Below the pieces are notes generated by a model that had not been told where the DNA came from, made no database searches, and saw nothing but the letters and a program-made list of their open reading frames with translations. The position numbers were made by a program, and so were the translations under genes. Shown here one piece after another: positions 37,282 through 47,088 of a stretch of DNA of 64,000 nt; the stretch's first letter is position 1, and every line of letters starts with the position of its first letter. Source of the stretch: Bacillus litorisediminis. Its GTDB lineage: Bacteria; Bacillota; Bacilli; Bacillales; JC228. Location of the stretch: NCBI RefSeq assembly GCF_022808645.1, contig NZ_JAKZKT010000008.1, positions 1-64,000 on the forward strand. Reading direction: 5' to 3'.

Positions 37282-37300
37282 TGTCCGCTAAAAACGGACA
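37282..37300 (+). other. Hairpin at the start of the tRNA transcript
   Basis: TGTCCG-CTAAAAA-CGGACA, six-base perfect stem at the expected +1, followed by GTGTTTT. It may protect the 5' end or attenuate transcription. Confidence 0.45.
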
Positions 37301-37315
37301 GTGTTTTGTAAATAT

Positions 37316-37335
37316 AATGTCCCAGTAGCTCAGCA
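37316..37335 (+). pseudogene. Duplicated 5' fragment of tRNA-Arg
   Basis: AATGTCCCAGTAGCTCAGCA is identical to the 5' end of the intact tRNA-Arg and its three leading bases at 37479-37498. The match stops in the D-loop; downstream sequence (37336-37478) is not tRNA-like. The copies are 163 bases apart and both are downstream of the same strong promoter. Confidence 0.75.
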
Positions 37336-37481
37336 AAGCGTAAACATCTTGAATTACTCCCTTGTAGCTTTGTTCCGACGCATTAGCTTCTACGTATAGG
37401 CTAGTAGAGGAAGGAACAGGATGGAACATGATGGTTATTTAATTTCTAACTACTATGTAAATGTTTTAATGTTGATTAAAT

Positions 37482-37555
37482 GTCCCAGTAGCTCAGCAGG
37501 ATAGAGCAACAGCCTTCTAAGCTGTCGGTCGGGAGTTCGAATCTCTCCTGGGACG
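37482..37555 (+). tRNA. tRNA-Arg (anticodon TCT)
   Basis: 74 bases without an encoded CCA. Acceptor arms GTCCCAG / CTGGGAC, D-arm GCTC/GAGC, anticodon stem ACAGC / GCTGT with loop CTTCTAA (anticodon TCT, reading AGA), and TPSI arm GGGAGTTCGAATCTCTCC are all visible. It is followed by a terminator. Confidence 0.97.
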
Positions 37556-37561
37556 CTAACT

Positions 37562-37597
37562 AGAGCCTACCGATATAATCGGTAGGCTCTTTATAAT
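37562..37597 (+). terminator. Terminator of tRNA-Arg
   Basis: AGAGCCTACCGA-TATAA-TCGGTAGGCTCT, twelve-base perfect stem, followed by TTTATAAT. Confidence 0.95.
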
Positions 37598-37671
37598 AGA
37601 AAAGAAGTATAAAATCCGAGATGCAAGTCTCATAATGAGGTAGGACTTTCTTTCCGCTATACATAATTTTT

Positions 37672-37700
37672 TTGATTGAATAGCATGTGTTTGTTACACT
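37672..37700 (+). promoter_or_regulatory. Likely promoter of the TPR-protein gene
   Basis: TTGATT (37672-37677), 17-base spacer, TACACT (37695-37700), 33 bases before the start codon. Confidence 0.45.
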
Positions 37701-37733
37701 GAGTGTACACCTTTACGGAAATGAGAGATTGTC

Positions 37734-38726
37734 ATGAGTAAACAGGAAGATCGAAATAACAGCAATGTTATTCCCTTTCCCAATTTAAAAGAGCGCCTGA
37801 TTCAATTAGGGGCTGAAGCTCTCCAAAATCACGAACCTGAAGAAGCGATAGATTATCTGGAACAAGCGTTACAGTATGACGCGGAAGACGAAAGAATTCT
37901 ATGGGCTCTCATTGCCTCCTATATGGAAATCAAAGAATGGAATAAGGCAAAAGGTATATGTCAGGAAATGCTCCATAAAGGGATCGGGTCTTATTATATG
38001 GTCTTTGAGACATACATAAAAACGTTAATAGAGCTTCGTCAGTTTGAAGAAGCCAATCGACATATTTCGGTTTTGTTAGAGGAACAAGGAGATGAACTGA
38101 ATCCGAACGTGCGAGATCGGTTAGAAAAGCTTCTTTCTTTTATAGAAAAACGAAAGAACCGGCCAGAACCTTCTCATGATTCACTCGGAGTGAAAATGGA
38201 CGATGCATATTGGTTTCAGCATTTGCAGCTTTTTCAGCAAGACATCCGTCCCTTTATAAAAGAGATTGAAATAATGTTAAATGAACCAGACCGACATCCA
38301 TTTATTAAATCTGTTATTTTACATGCACTCATTGAACAAAAATATGATCATCCGATTTCGGTTTCAAAGTTTGGCAAAAAACAAACACTTGTGCCTAAGG
38401 AAGAGGAAGGATTTAATGGCCAGATTTTCTATCAAAAATTAATCTCTCTTTTAAAAGAAAGACTTGAGCACGAGAATCCGTCACTGCTCACCAATTTAAA
38501 ACAATTAATTGAACGGCATTTTTTTATTCTCTTTCCCTTTCAAATGGAGCCAATCAGCAAAGAGGAAGCATGGGCATGCGCATATCACATTAAGGGAATG
38601 GAACTGTATGGTCTTGAAGTCAATCAAGAGACGATGATTGACGAATATGTGACAAGTATGGAAAGCGTTACAACATCAATGAATCAAATTCAAATGTTAG
38701 AGTCTATTCCTTTTCCTGAACTGTAA
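37734..38726 (+). CDS. TPR-repeat protein (YsoA-like)
   Basis: 330 residues. After NVIPFPNLKERLIQLG comes a run of tetratricopeptide repeats (EALQNHEPEEAIDYLEQALQ, ILWALIASYMEIKEWNKAKG, ETYIKTLIELRQFEEANRH), then a helical C-terminal domain with conserved DDAYWFQHLQLFQQDIRPF. Such proteins mediate protein contacts; no enzymatic motif is seen. It lies before tig as ysoA does in B. subtilis. ATG 37734 has only a weak Shine-Dalgarno (GAGAG). Confidence 0.82.
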   Translation: MSKQEDRNNSNVIPFPNLKERLIQLGAEALQNHEPEEAIDYLEQALQYDAEDERILWALIASYMEIKEWNKAKGICQEMLHKGIGSYYMVFETYIKTLIELRQFEEANRHISVLLEEQGDELNPNVRDRLEKLLSFIEKRKNRPEPSHDSLGVKMDDAYWFQHLQLFQQDIRPFIKEIEIMLNEPDRHPFIKSVILHALIEQKYDHPISVSKFGKKQTLVPKEEEGFNGQIFYQKLISLLKERLEHENPSLLTNLKQLIERHFFILFPFQMEPISKEEAWACAYHIKGMELYGLEVNQETMIDEYVTSMESVTTSMNQIQMLESIPFPEL

Positions 38727-38747
38727 TAATCGCGATTTTGAAAATGG

Positions 38748-38775
38748 TTGAAAGCTATGCAGTGTATGATATAAT
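38748..38775 (+). promoter_or_regulatory. Promoter and leader hairpin of tig
   Basis: TTGAAA (38748-38753), 16-base spacer, TATAAT (38770-38775). The leader contains AAATCCT-TAGCGACG-AGGATTT (about 38809-38831), enclosed by GCATG / CATGC. Confidence 0.6.
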
Positions 38776-38944
38776 GTAATGGTTGCATGTTGATGAGAAT
38801 ACATCTAAATCCTTAGCGACGAGGATTTAGCATGCTTGACATCTATTTTTTAAACCGACGTGTTTTAAAAAATTGATTGGCATGATAGACGTATTTTTAA
38901 AGAAAAAATAAACTACAATTATATATTTTCTTGGAGGGAACTGT

Positions 38945-40231
38945 ATGTCTGCAAAATGGGAAAAGCTTGAAGGGAACACTGGCGTTCTTACTGTCGAAGT
39001 GGACGCTGAAACGGTTAACGCAGCGTTAGATCAAGCATTTAAAAAAGTGGTAAAACAAATTAATGTACCTGGTTTCAGAAAAGGGAAAATGCCTCGTGCG
39101 CTTTTTGAAAAACGTTTCGGTGTGGAATCCCTTTACCAAGATGCTCTAGACATCATTTTGCCAGAAGCTTATTCAAAAGCTGTAGAAGAAACGAATATTG
39201 AACCAGTAGACCGTCCTGAAATCGACATCGAGCAAATCGAAAAAGGCAGTCCGCTTATTTTTAAAGCAACTGTAACAGTAAAACCAGAGGTAAAACTTGG
39301 TGAATATAAAGGTCTAGAAGTTACTCCATTAGATCGTGAAGTGTCAGATGAAGACGTTCAAAACGAATTGAAGAAAATTCAAGAACAGCATGCTGAGCTT
39401 ACTGTTAGAGAAGAGGGAGCAGCTGAAGCTGGCGATACGGTTGTGATTGATTTTGAAGGATTCGTTGATGGAGAAGCCTTTGAAGGCGGAAAAGCTGAAA
39501 ACTATTCGCTAGAACTCGGATCAAATTCCTTTATTCCTGGTTTTGAGGACCAATTAATTGGTGTGAAAGCAGGGGAAGAAAAAGATGTTGAAGTTACCTT
39601 CCCAGAAGAATATCACGCATCAGAGCTAGCTGGTAAGCCTGCCGTATTTAAAGTGAAAGTTCATGAAATCAAAACAAAAGTTCTCCCTGAACTAGATGAT
39701 GAGTTTGCAGTAGATGTAGACGAAGAGGTAGAAACATTAGACGCATTAAAGGAAAAAATTAAAAATCGTCTAAAAGAGCAAAAAGAACAAGAAGCTGACC
39801 AGCATCTTCGTGACACAGTAGTTGAAAAAGCTGCTGAAAACGCAGAAATTGATATTCCAGAAGCGATGATTACAACTGAAACTGACCGCATGATTCAAGA
39901 GTTTGGCCAACGTCTGCAAATGCAAGGCTTAAACTTAGAGCTTTACTACCAATTCTCTGGCCAGGATGAGTCTGCTTTAAGAGAGCAAATGAAAGAAGAA
40001 GCAGAAAATCGTGTTCGCATTAATTTAGTACTTGAAGCGATCGCAAATGCTGAAAATCTTGAAGCTACAGAAGAAGATGTAGAAAAGGAACTAGAATCCA
40101 TGTCTTCTCAATTTAATTTGTCTGCCGATCAAATTAAAAAAGCTCTTGGTAATCTTGATGGTCTTAAAACAGATATTAAAATTAAAAAGGCAATTGAATT
40201 TCTTGTAGAAAACAGTAAATCTGTTGCATAA
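38945..40231 (+). CDS. tig: Trigger factor
   Basis: 428 residues. The N-terminal ribosome-binding domain carries the signature [17 protein letters not shown], a FKBP-like prolyl isomerase domain follows (about 155-245; [36 protein letters not shown]), and the C-terminal helical arms form the chaperone cradle. It binds nascent chains at the ribosome exit. TTGGAGGG precedes ATG 38945. clpX follows, as in most bacteria. Confidence 0.98.
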   Translation: MSAKWEKLEGNTGVLTVEVDAETVNAALDQAFKKVVKQINVPGFRKGKMPRALFEKRFGVESLYQDALDIILPEAYSKAVEETNIEPVDRPEIDIEQIEKGSPLIFKATVTVKPEVKLGEYKGLEVTPLDREVSDEDVQNELKKIQEQHAELTVREEGAAEAGDTVVIDFEGFVDGEAFEGGKAENYSLELGSNSFIPGFEDQLIGVKAGEEKDVEVTFPEEYHASELAGKPAVFKVKVHEIKTKVLPELDDEFAVDVDEEVETLDALKEKIKNRLKEQKEQEADQHLRDTVVEKAAENAEIDIPEAMITTETDRMIQEFGQRLQMQGLNLELYYQFSGQDESALREQMKEEAENRVRINLVLEAIANAENLEATEEDVEKELESMSSQFNLSADQIKKALGNLDGLKTDIKIKKAIEFLVENSKSVA

Positions 40232-40243
40232 TAATAAGTAATA

Positions 40244-40282
40244 AAACAAAGGCGCGATACTTCATCGTGCCTTTGTTTCCAC
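40244..40282 (+). terminator. Hairpin after tig
   Basis: AAACAAAGGCGCGAT / ATCGTGCCTTTGTTT with one G-T pair and a five-base loop. The T tail is poor, so termination may be partial. From here to 40566 (about 290 bases) I see no other feature; a frame open at 40372 lacks a ribosome-binding site. Confidence 0.65.
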
Positions 40283-40580
40283 TTAAGGATGTTTTTTTGT
40301 GATTTTTTTACAGTTGCGAAAATGAACGTCTGGAAGTATTCTAGATAAAAGGATCCGAATCTTGGCAAGAAATGAAATGGAATTCATACATAATCACGGT
40401 TGAAGCAATGAAGAAATGGAAACCATTAAGAATAAGCCTATTTTTTGCAGGAATGAATCTGATCATTTCCCGTACATACTTATTTGTGTTACAATGCAAT
40501 ACATATTCGAGGTTAAAGTTTAGTTTGAATTTTTATTGTTTTCTTTTCTCCAGTTCGGATCAAATCAAAGGGGTGAAAAG

Positions 40581-41846
40581 ATGTTTAAGTTTAACGATGA
40601 GAAAGGACAAGTTAAATGCTCATTTTGTGGTAAAACACAGGACCAAGTAAGAAAGATTGTTGCAGGTCCTGGCGTATATATATGTGATGAGTGTATAGAA
40701 CTTTGTACGGAAATCGTAGAGGAAGAGCTCGGAACCGAAGAAGAAGTGGAATTTAAAGATGTTCCAAAACCTAGAGAGATCCGAGAAATTTTGGACGATT
40801 ATGTAATTGGTCAGGAGCAGGCAAAGAAATCCTTAGCAGTTGCCGTTTATAACCATTACAAGCGGATTAATTCAAATAGTAAGATTGACGAAGTAGAATT
40901 GGCTAAAAGTAACATATGTTTAATCGGTCCTACTGGAAGCGGTAAAACGTTATTAGCTCAAACTTTAGCACGAATTTTAAACGTTCCATTTGCAATTGCA
41001 GATGCAACTTCATTAACAGAAGCCGGGTACGTCGGTGAAGATGTTGAAAATATCCTTCTTAAACTGATACAGGCGGCTGACTATGATGTAGAAAAAGCCG
41101 AAAAAGGGATTATTTATATTGATGAGATCGATAAAATTGCCCGTAAATCTGAAAATCCTTCCATTACACGTGATGTGTCGGGTGAAGGTGTTCAGCAGGC
41201 TTTATTAAAGATACTGGAAGGTACAGTTGCAAGTGTACCTCCGCAAGGCGGCAGAAAGCACCCGCATCAGGAGTTTATTCAAATTGACACGTCTAACATC
41301 CTATTTATTTGCGGCGGTGCCTTTGACGGAATCGAACAAATTATTAAACGCCGTTTAGGACAAAAGGTAATCGGTTTTGGTGCTGACACGAAACAGAATG
41401 AGGTTGACCAGAAGCATCTATTATCAAAAGCATTGCCTGAAGATTTGCTCCGTTTTGGATTAATTCCTGAATTTATTGGCCGTTTGCCAGTATTGGCAAG
41501 CCTGGAGCCATTGGATGAAGGTGCTTTAATCGAAATTTTAACAAAACCAAAAAATGCTTTAGTAAAGCAATATCAAAAAATGTTAGAGCTAGACGATGTA
41601 GAGCTAGAGTTCGAAGAAGAAGCACTTGTTGAAATTGCCAAAAAAGCAATTGAGCGAAAAACAGGTGCACGAGGACTGCGTTCCATCATTGAATCCATTA
41701 TGCTCGATGTAATGTTTGATCTTCCTTCGCGTGATGATATCCAAAAATGTATCATTACAAAGGAAACGGTAACCGATCAGAAGCCGCCAAAATTGCTCCT
41801 GGCAGATGGCACTGAAGTTCCATTCGAAACAAAAAATACGGCTTAA
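40581..41846 (+). CDS. clpX: ATP-dependent Clp protease ATP-binding subunit ClpX
   Basis: 421 residues. The N-terminal zinc-binding domain has CSFCGK ... CDECIELC; the AAA+ core has Walker [13 protein letters not shown] near residue 116, Walker [10 protein letters not shown], and the ClpP-docking IGF loop in [10 protein letters not shown]. It unfolds substrates for ClpP in the cytoplasm. The frame is open from 40536, but AAAGGGGTG before ATG 40581 and the start [13 protein letters not shown] set the true start. Confidence 0.98.
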   Translation: MFKFNDEKGQVKCSFCGKTQDQVRKIVAGPGVYICDECIELCTEIVEEELGTEEEVEFKDVPKPREIREILDDYVIGQEQAKKSLAVAVYNHYKRINSNSKIDEVELAKSNICLIGPTGSGKTLLAQTLARILNVPFAIADATSLTEAGYVGEDVENILLKLIQAADYDVEKAEKGIIYIDEIDKIARKSENPSITRDVSGEGVQQALLKILEGTVASVPPQGGRKHPHQEFIQIDTSNILFICGGAFDGIEQIIKRRLGQKVIGFGADTKQNEVDQKHLLSKALPEDLLRFGLIPEFIGRLPVLASLEPLDEGALIEILTKPKNALVKQYQKMLELDDVELEFEEEALVEIAKKAIERKTGARGLRSIIESIMLDVMFDLPSRDDIQKCIITKETVTDQKPPKLLLADGTEVPFETKNTA

Positions 41847-41855
41847 TTATGGATA

Positions 41856-41886
41856 AAAGCTGACTCCTGAAGGGGTCAGCTTTTTG
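41856..41886 (+). terminator. Terminator of clpX
   Basis: AAAGCTGACTCC / GGGGTCAGCTTTTT stem with a four-base loop and T5. Confidence 0.92.
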
Positions 41887-42134
41887 TTGTTATTTACCCA
41901 ATCATTTTGGCGCTCCCAATCCTGCAGAAATCAATGCAAAGTCCGGAATTTCTATTTTATGCATCCCATTTATTTACTGATTTCTCTTGTTTATTCCTTT
42001 CTGACAACGGAGATACTAGTTTTTAAAGATAAGCTTGGCAGATGCCTTCAAGATGGTTTGGAAACAATCCAATTGAACATTCTACATAAGCCCAAGTTGA
42101 TAGTAAATTCTAATAAGATTCAGGAGGGAAAGGG

Positions 42135-43802
42135 ATGAGTTGGACAAGTATTGCATTAGTGGTCCAATTGTTTTTCGGGATCATTATCGGTCTTTACTTT
42201 TGGAACTTACTAAAGAGCCAACGTACACAGAAGGTAACAATAGACAAAGAATCACGTAAAGAGATGGAACAGCTGCGCCGGCTCCGTTCTATTAAGCTGA
42301 CAGAGCCCCTTGCTGAGAAAGTAAGGCCAACCAGTTTTGCTGATATAATTGGACAGGAAGATGGTATAAAAGCATTAAAGGCAGCACTTTGCGGACCAAA
42401 TCCGCAGCACGTTATTATTTATGGACCTCCTGGCGTAGGGAAAACGGCCGCAGCTCGTCTAGTTCTGGAAGAAGCTAAGAAAAATATGAAATCGCCTTTC
42501 CGTCGTTCTGCTGTATTTGTAGAACTGGATGCAACAACTGCCAGATTCGATGAACGGGGTATTGCCGATCCCTTAATTGGCTCTGTTCACGATCCGATTT
42601 ATCAGGGAGCTGGAGCTATGGGGCAGGCTGGTATTCCGCAGCCAAAACAAGGCGCCGTGACAAATGCTCATGGCGGGGTATTATTTATTGATGAAATTGG
42701 GGAACTTCACCCGATTCAAATGAATAAACTACTTAAAGTATTAGAGGATCGCAAAGTATTTTTAGAGAGTGCCTATTATAGTGAAGAAAATAATCAAATT
42801 CCGAATCATATCCACGACATTTTTAAAAATGGCTTACCTGCCGACTTCCGTCTAGTCGGAGCAACCACAAGGACACCAAACGAAATACCGCCAGCTATTC
42901 GTTCAAGATGTATGGAAGTATTCTTTAGAGAGCTAGACCCCGATGAAATTGCAAAAGTTGCACAACGGGCTGCTGAAAAAGTAAATCTTTCGATCAGTGA
43001 TCACGGCTTAGAACTGTTGTCATCCTACGCTCGGAATGGACGGGAAGCTGTTAATTTAGTGCAAATAGCTGCAGGCTTAGCCATTACGGAAGATCGAAAC
43101 TATATCAAAGATGAAGACATTGAATGGGTTATTCATTCTAGTCAGCTATCTCCAAGAATGGAAAGAAAGATAAATGATCAGGCATCGATTGGGTACGTGA
43201 ATGGGCTAGCGGTGTATGGACCTAATAGCGGTGCTTTATTAGAAATAGAAGTTACGGCTTTGCATGCTAAAGAAAAAGGCAGTATCAACATTACGGGTAT
43301 TGTTGAGGAAGAAAGTATTGGAAATTCAAGCAAGTCAGTGCGTCGAAAAAGTATGGCCCGAGGCTCGATAGAAAATGTCATTACCGTCCTTCGCTCAATG
43401 GGAGTTCCGGCAAGTGAATATGACTTACATATTAACTTCCCAGGTGGTATTCCGGTTGACGGTCCGTCTGCAGGAATTGCGATTGCAACTGGAATTTACT
43501 CAGCTATTTTTAAGCAGCCAGTCAAACATGATGTAGCGATGACGGGTGAAATCAGTATTCATGGAAATGTGAAGCCAGTCGGCGGAATACTGGCAAAAGT
43601 AAAGGCTGCAAAGCAAGCTGGCGCTAAAATGGTGATTATTCCTGAGGAAAATATGCAATCGATGTTAAAAGAAATAGAAGGAATCAAAATCGTTCCCGTA
43701 TCCCATCTAAGAGAAGTATTTGATTTAGCATTTGTTGACCAGCACCTCGATGAACATATTGTACCTAAGGCGGTAGAGCTTTCGAAAAAGGAAAGTGTTT
43801 AG
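42135..43802 (+). CDS. lonB: Lon-like ATP-dependent protease LonB
   Basis: 555 residues. An N-terminal membrane segment (SIALVVQLFFGIIIGLYFW) is followed by an AAA+ domain (Walker [15 protein letters not shown] near residue 95; GGVLFIDEIGELHPIQMNK) and the Lon protease domain with catalytic Ser in PVDGPSAGIAIA and Lys in KPVGGILAKVKAAKQAG. It lacks the long Lon N-terminal domain. The B. subtilis homologue is forespore-specific (sigma-F). GGAGGGAAAGGG precedes ATG 42135. lonA follows after 340 bases. Confidence 0.95.
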   Translation: MSWTSIALVVQLFFGIIIGLYFWNLLKSQRTQKVTIDKESRKEMEQLRRLRSIKLTEPLAEKVRPTSFADIIGQEDGIKALKAALCGPNPQHVIIYGPPGVGKTAAARLVLEEAKKNMKSPFRRSAVFVELDATTARFDERGIADPLIGSVHDPIYQGAGAMGQAGIPQPKQGAVTNAHGGVLFIDEIGELHPIQMNKLLKVLEDRKVFLESAYYSEENNQIPNHIHDIFKNGLPADFRLVGATTRTPNEIPPAIRSRCMEVFFRELDPDEIAKVAQRAAEKVNLSISDHGLELLSSYARNGREAVNLVQIAAGLAITEDRNYIKDEDIEWVIHSSQLSPRMERKINDQASIGYVNGLAVYGPNSGALLEIEVTALHAKEKGSINITGIVEEESIGNSSKSVRRKSMARGSIENVITVLRSMGVPASEYDLHINFPGGIPVDGPSAGIAIATGIYSAIFKQPVKHDVAMTGEISIHGNVKPVGGILAKVKAAKQAGAKMVIIPEENMQSMLKEIEGIKIVPVSHLREVFDLAFVDQHLDEHIVPKAVELSKKESV

Positions 43803-43814
43803 GGGCCAATGAAA

Positions 43815-43854
43815 GAAAGCTTCGGCGCTTATGCGTTCCGAAGCTTTTATTTTG
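43815..43854 (+). terminator. Terminator of lonB
   Basis: AAAGCTTCGG / CCGAAGCTTT stem with a twelve-base loop, followed by TTATTTTG. Confidence 0.85.
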
Positions 43855-43978
43855 TACTTTAAGAAAGAAAAAATTTTGGCAAAGAGGTAAATTCGACGTA
43901 AATTAAAATTTTTAGGAATAAATTATAAGTGCAACTAGGCAAGTGCCTAAAGGCTTGGCGCTAGCCAGGTTTTCTTTT
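43855..43978 (+). repeat. Dispersed hairpin element, copy D
   Basis: A full-length copy: TACTTTAAGAAAG start, AAAATTTTGGC, TTCGACG centre, TTAAAATTTTTAGGAATAA, then ATAAGTGCAACTAGGC, a TAGGC-AAGT-GCCTA hairpin and a GGCTTGG-CGCTA-GCCAGG hairpin followed by TTTTCTTTT. It starts directly after the lonB terminator, in the same orientation as the other copies. Confidence 0.9.
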
Positions 43979-44009
43979 ATGATTAAAATCTTGCTTGTTT
44001 AGTTCGTAA

Positions 44010-44038
44010 TTGATAAAGTTTTTGTGGCATGATATTAA
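44010..44038 (+). promoter_or_regulatory. Likely promoter of lonA
   Basis: TTGATA (44010-44015), 17-base spacer, TATTAA (44033-44038). I do not see a CtsR heptad repeat near it. Confidence 0.45.
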
Positions 44039-44146
44039 TGCAGGGGGCAATCATACATAAAATTTTATAGATAAGGTTTATTTTTGTACAAAGTGAATGA
44101 CCTAGTATAAAATGATGAATACATGAAAGCAACTGGAGGTGTTACC

Positions 44147-46471
44147 ATGGCCCATAAAAAGAAGATAACGGTACCCTTATTGCCATTAAGAGGACTTCTG
44201 GTCTTTCCAACAATGGTGTTACATTTGGATGTGGGGCGGGATAAGTCAGTTCAATCGCTTGAAGAAGCGATGATTGATGATCATCTCATTTTTTTAACAA
44301 CACAAAAAAATACAGGGACTGAAAATCCATCGAAAGACGATGTGTATCAATATGGAACCATTACGAAAATAAAGCAAATGTTAAAACTGCCAAACGGTAC
44401 GATCCGAGTTTTAGTCGAAGGACTAAAGCGTGCAAAGTTAATTGACTTTGATGATAGAGGTTCTTATTTAGCAGCAACCGTTGAACCTATTGATATTGAA
44501 GATGAAAAGGATATTGAAAAAGAAGCCTTGATGAGGACTTTATTGGATTATTTCGAGCAGTATATCAAAATCTCCAAAAAGGTATCTGCCGAAACCTTTG
44601 CGTCCGTTACTGATATAGAGGAGCCAGGACGATTGGCAGATATTATTACTTCCCATCTGCCAATTAAATTAAAGGATAAGCAGATTGTTTTAGAAACGTT
44701 AGATGTGTCTAGAAGACTGAATACGGTCATTCAATTTTTGCATAATGAAAAGGAAGTTCTTCAATTAGAAAAGAAAATCGGCCAGCGTGTCAAACGTTCA
44801 ATGGAAAGGACGCAAAAAGAATATTATTTGCGTGAACAAATGAAGGCCATTCAAAAAGAGCTGGGTGAAAAAGAAGGTAAAACTGGCGAGATTGCTGAAC
44901 TGACTGAAAAAATTGAAAAGTCAGGGATGCCTGAGCATGTCCTTCAGGCAGCCAAAAAAGAATTAGACCGTTATGAAAAGGTCCCGTCTAGCTCCGCAGA
45001 AAGTGCCGTGATTCGCAATTATATCGACTGGCTCCTCGCTCTTCCTTGGAATAAAGAGACGAAAGACGATATTAATTTGAAAAAAGCTGAAAAGGTTTTG
45101 AATGAAGAGCATTATGGCCTGGATAAAGTTAAAGAGCGTGTTTTAGAATATTTAGCTGTACAAAAACTTACGAATTCCTTAAAAGGACCGATTCTTTGCT
45201 TGGCAGGCCCGCCAGGAGTAGGGAAAACCAGTTTAGCGAAATCCATTGCAACTTCTTTAGGCAGAAATTTTGTCAGGGTTTCCCTTGGCGGTGTTCGGGA
45301 TGAATCTGAAATCAGAGGTCACAGACGAACCTATGTAGGTGCCATGCCAGGTCGTATTATCCAGGGAATGAAAAAAGCCGGAACGATAAATCCTGTCTTT
45401 TTGCTGGATGAAATCGATAAAATGTCGAGTGATTTCAAAGGAGATCCTTCCGCCGCTATGCTTGAAGTGTTGGACCCAGAGCAAAATAGCAACTTTAGTG
45501 ATCATTACATTGAAGAAACATACGACTTATCGAAAGTTATGTTCATAGCTACGGCTAATAATCTGGCTACGATACCAGAGCCATTGCGGGACCGCATGGA
45601 GATTATTACGATTGCAGGATATACGGAGATTGAAAAGCTTCATATTGCTAAAAATCACTTGATTCCAAAGCAAATCAAAGAGCATGGATTGCAAAAATCC
45701 CATGTCCAATTCCGAGATGAGGCCATTACGAAAATTATTCGTTACTATACCCGTGAAGCTGGCGTGAGAAGCCTTGAAAGACAAATTGCATCGATTTGCC
45801 GAAAAGCAGCCAGAGTCATCGTTGCCGAAGAAAGGAAAAAGGTAGTTGTAACGGAAAAAGTAGTAGAGGAATATTTAGGCCGCCCAAGATTCCGTTACGG
45901 TCAGGCTGAGATGGAGAATCAAGTCGGAGTGGCTACAGGTCTCGCCTATACAACGGTTGGCGGAGATACGCTGCAAATAGAAGTCTCCCTGTCACCTGGT
46001 AAAGGAAAGCTTGTCCTAACCGGTAAACTGGGAGATGTCATGAAGGAATCTGCTCAAACAGCGTTCAGTTATGTACGTTCAAAAGCTGCAGAATTGGGTA
46101 TCCCTGAAGACTTTCATGAGAAGCATGATATTCATATCCATGTTCCTGAAGGGGCTGTTCCAAAGGATGGACCATCCGCTGGAATAACGATTGCTACCGC
46201 TCTTGTTTCTGCTCTAACTGGCGAACCTATACGCAAGGAAGTGGGGATGACGGGAGAAATTACATTGCGCGGTAGGGTATTGCCGATTGGCGGTGTAAAG
46301 GAAAAATCTCTCGGCGCACATCGTGCTGGATTAACAACCATTTTGCTGCCAAAGGATAACGAGAAGGACCTTGAAGAAGTTCCAGAGGAAATCCGAAATG
46401 ATTTAGATTTTATCCTTGTTTCACATGTGGATGAAGTCCTAAAACAGGCGTTACTAGGTGGCACTCAATGA
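44147..46471 (+). CDS. lonA: ATP-dependent protease La (LonA)
   Basis: 774 residues. The N-terminal substrate domain starts [20 protein letters not shown]; a coiled coil leads to the AAA+ module (Walker [16 protein letters not shown] near residue 355; FLLDEIDKM) and the protease domain with catalytic Ser in [10 protein letters not shown] (about 676) and Lys in [14 protein letters not shown]. It degrades misfolded and regulatory proteins in the cytoplasm. GGAGGTG precedes ATG 44147, preferred over the ATG at 44123. Its stop overlaps the start of engB. Confidence 0.97.
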   Translation: MAHKKKITVPLLPLRGLLVFPTMVLHLDVGRDKSVQSLEEAMIDDHLIFLTTQKNTGTENPSKDDVYQYGTITKIKQMLKLPNGTIRVLVEGLKRAKLIDFDDRGSYLAATVEPIDIEDEKDIEKEALMRTLLDYFEQYIKISKKVSAETFASVTDIEEPGRLADIITSHLPIKLKDKQIVLETLDVSRRLNTVIQFLHNEKEVLQLEKKIGQRVKRSMERTQKEYYLREQMKAIQKELGEKEGKTGEIAELTEKIEKSGMPEHVLQAAKKELDRYEKVPSSSAESAVIRNYIDWLLALPWNKETKDDINLKKAEKVLNEEHYGLDKVKERVLEYLAVQKLTNSLKGPILCLAGPPGVGKTSLAKSIATSLGRNFVRVSLGGVRDESEIRGHRRTYVGAMPGRIIQGMKKAGTINPVFLLDEIDKMSSDFKGDPSAAMLEVLDPEQNSNFSDHYIEETYDLSKVMFIATANNLATIPEPLRDRMEIITIAGYTEIEKLHIAKNHLIPKQIKEHGLQKSHVQFRDEAITKIIRYYTREAGVRSLERQIASICRKAARVIVAEERKKVVVTEKVVEEYLGRPRFRYGQAEMENQVGVATGLAYTTVGGDTLQIEVSLSPGKGKLVLTGKLGDVMKESAQTAFSYVRSKAAELGIPEDFHEKHDIHIHVPEGAVPKDGPSAGITIATALVSALTGEPIRKEVGMTGEITLRGRVLPIGGVKEKSLGAHRAGLTTILLPKDNEKDLEEVPEEIRNDLDFILVSHVDEVLKQALLGGTQ

Positions 46472-47049
46472 TTATTCATCAGGCAGAAATATATATAAGC
46501 GCAGTAAAACCGGAGCAGTATCCCCCTGGCCAGGAGCCAGAATTTGCTCTTGCGGGACGTTCTAATGTAGGAAAGTCTTCATTTATCAATAAAATGTTAA
46601 ATCGGAAAAATTTAGCCCGTACCTCATCGAAACCGGGTAAAACGCAAACGTTAAACTTCTACCATATTAATGATTCCTTCTACTTTGTAGACGTGCCCGG
46701 ATATGGTTATGCAAAGGTTTCTAAAAAAGAGCGGGAAGCATGGGGAAGGATGATGGAGAAGTACTTTTCCACAAGAGAACAGTTAAAGGCAGTCTTCTTA
46801 ATCGTAGATTTGCGCCATCCCCCTTCTAAAGATGATGTAATGATGTATGATTTTCTTAAGCACTACGGCTTGAAATGTATCATTGTCGCGACGAAAGCCG
46901 ATAAGGTGCCACGCGGAAAGTGGCAGAAGCATTTAAAAATTGTAAAGGAAACTCTCGGGTTTGACCCAGAAGATCATATTCTCCTCTTTTCTTCTGAGAC
47001 AGGAGAAGGAAAAGATCAGGCATGGAGAATAATTCAATCTTATCTATAA
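46468..47049 (+). CDS. engB: Ribosome biogenesis GTPase EngB (YsxC)
   Basis: 193 residues with all GTPase boxes: G1 [16 protein letters not shown]2 in [14 protein letters not shown]3 [11 protein letters not shown]4 VATKADKV. It is needed for assembly of the 50S ribosomal subunit. The ATG at 46468 overlaps the lonA stop by four bases, so the two are translationally coupled, as lonA-ysxC in B. subtilis. A strong terminator follows. Confidence 0.97.
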   Translation: MIIHQAEIYISAVKPEQYPPGQEPEFALAGRSNVGKSSFINKMLNRKNLARTSSKPGKTQTLNFYHINDSFYFVDVPGYGYAKVSKKEREAWGRMMEKYFSTREQLKAVFLIVDLRHPPSKDDVMMYDFLKHYGLKCIIVATKADKVPRGKWQKHLKIVKETLGFDPEDHILLFSSETGEGKDQAWRIIQSYL

Positions 47050-47081
47050 AAAATACCGGCCTTTGCGCCGGTATTTTTTTT
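47048..47081 (+). terminator. Terminator of lonA-engB
   Basis: AATACCGGC / GCCGGTATT stem with a six-base loop and T8; it overlaps the end of engB and separates it from the convergent gene. Confidence 0.95.
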
Positions 47082-47088
47082 GCATAAA

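Noticed and set aside
37202-37429. 75-codon reverse-strand frame over the tRNA-Arg leader
   Set aside because: It covers the consensus promoter and the tRNA fragment, and I see neither a convincing ribosome-binding site nor a family resemblance.
37336-37478. Integrated mobile element between the tRNA fragments
   Set aside because: Only 143 bases, with no integrase, no terminal inverted repeats and no 3'-end tRNA duplication.
40372-40650. 92-codon frame between tig and clpX
   Set aside because: No ribosome-binding site; it overlaps the start of clpX in another frame.
41884-42138. 84-codon frame between clpX and lonB
   Set aside because: It starts within the T tail of the clpX terminator, has no Shine-Dalgarno and runs into the lonB start.
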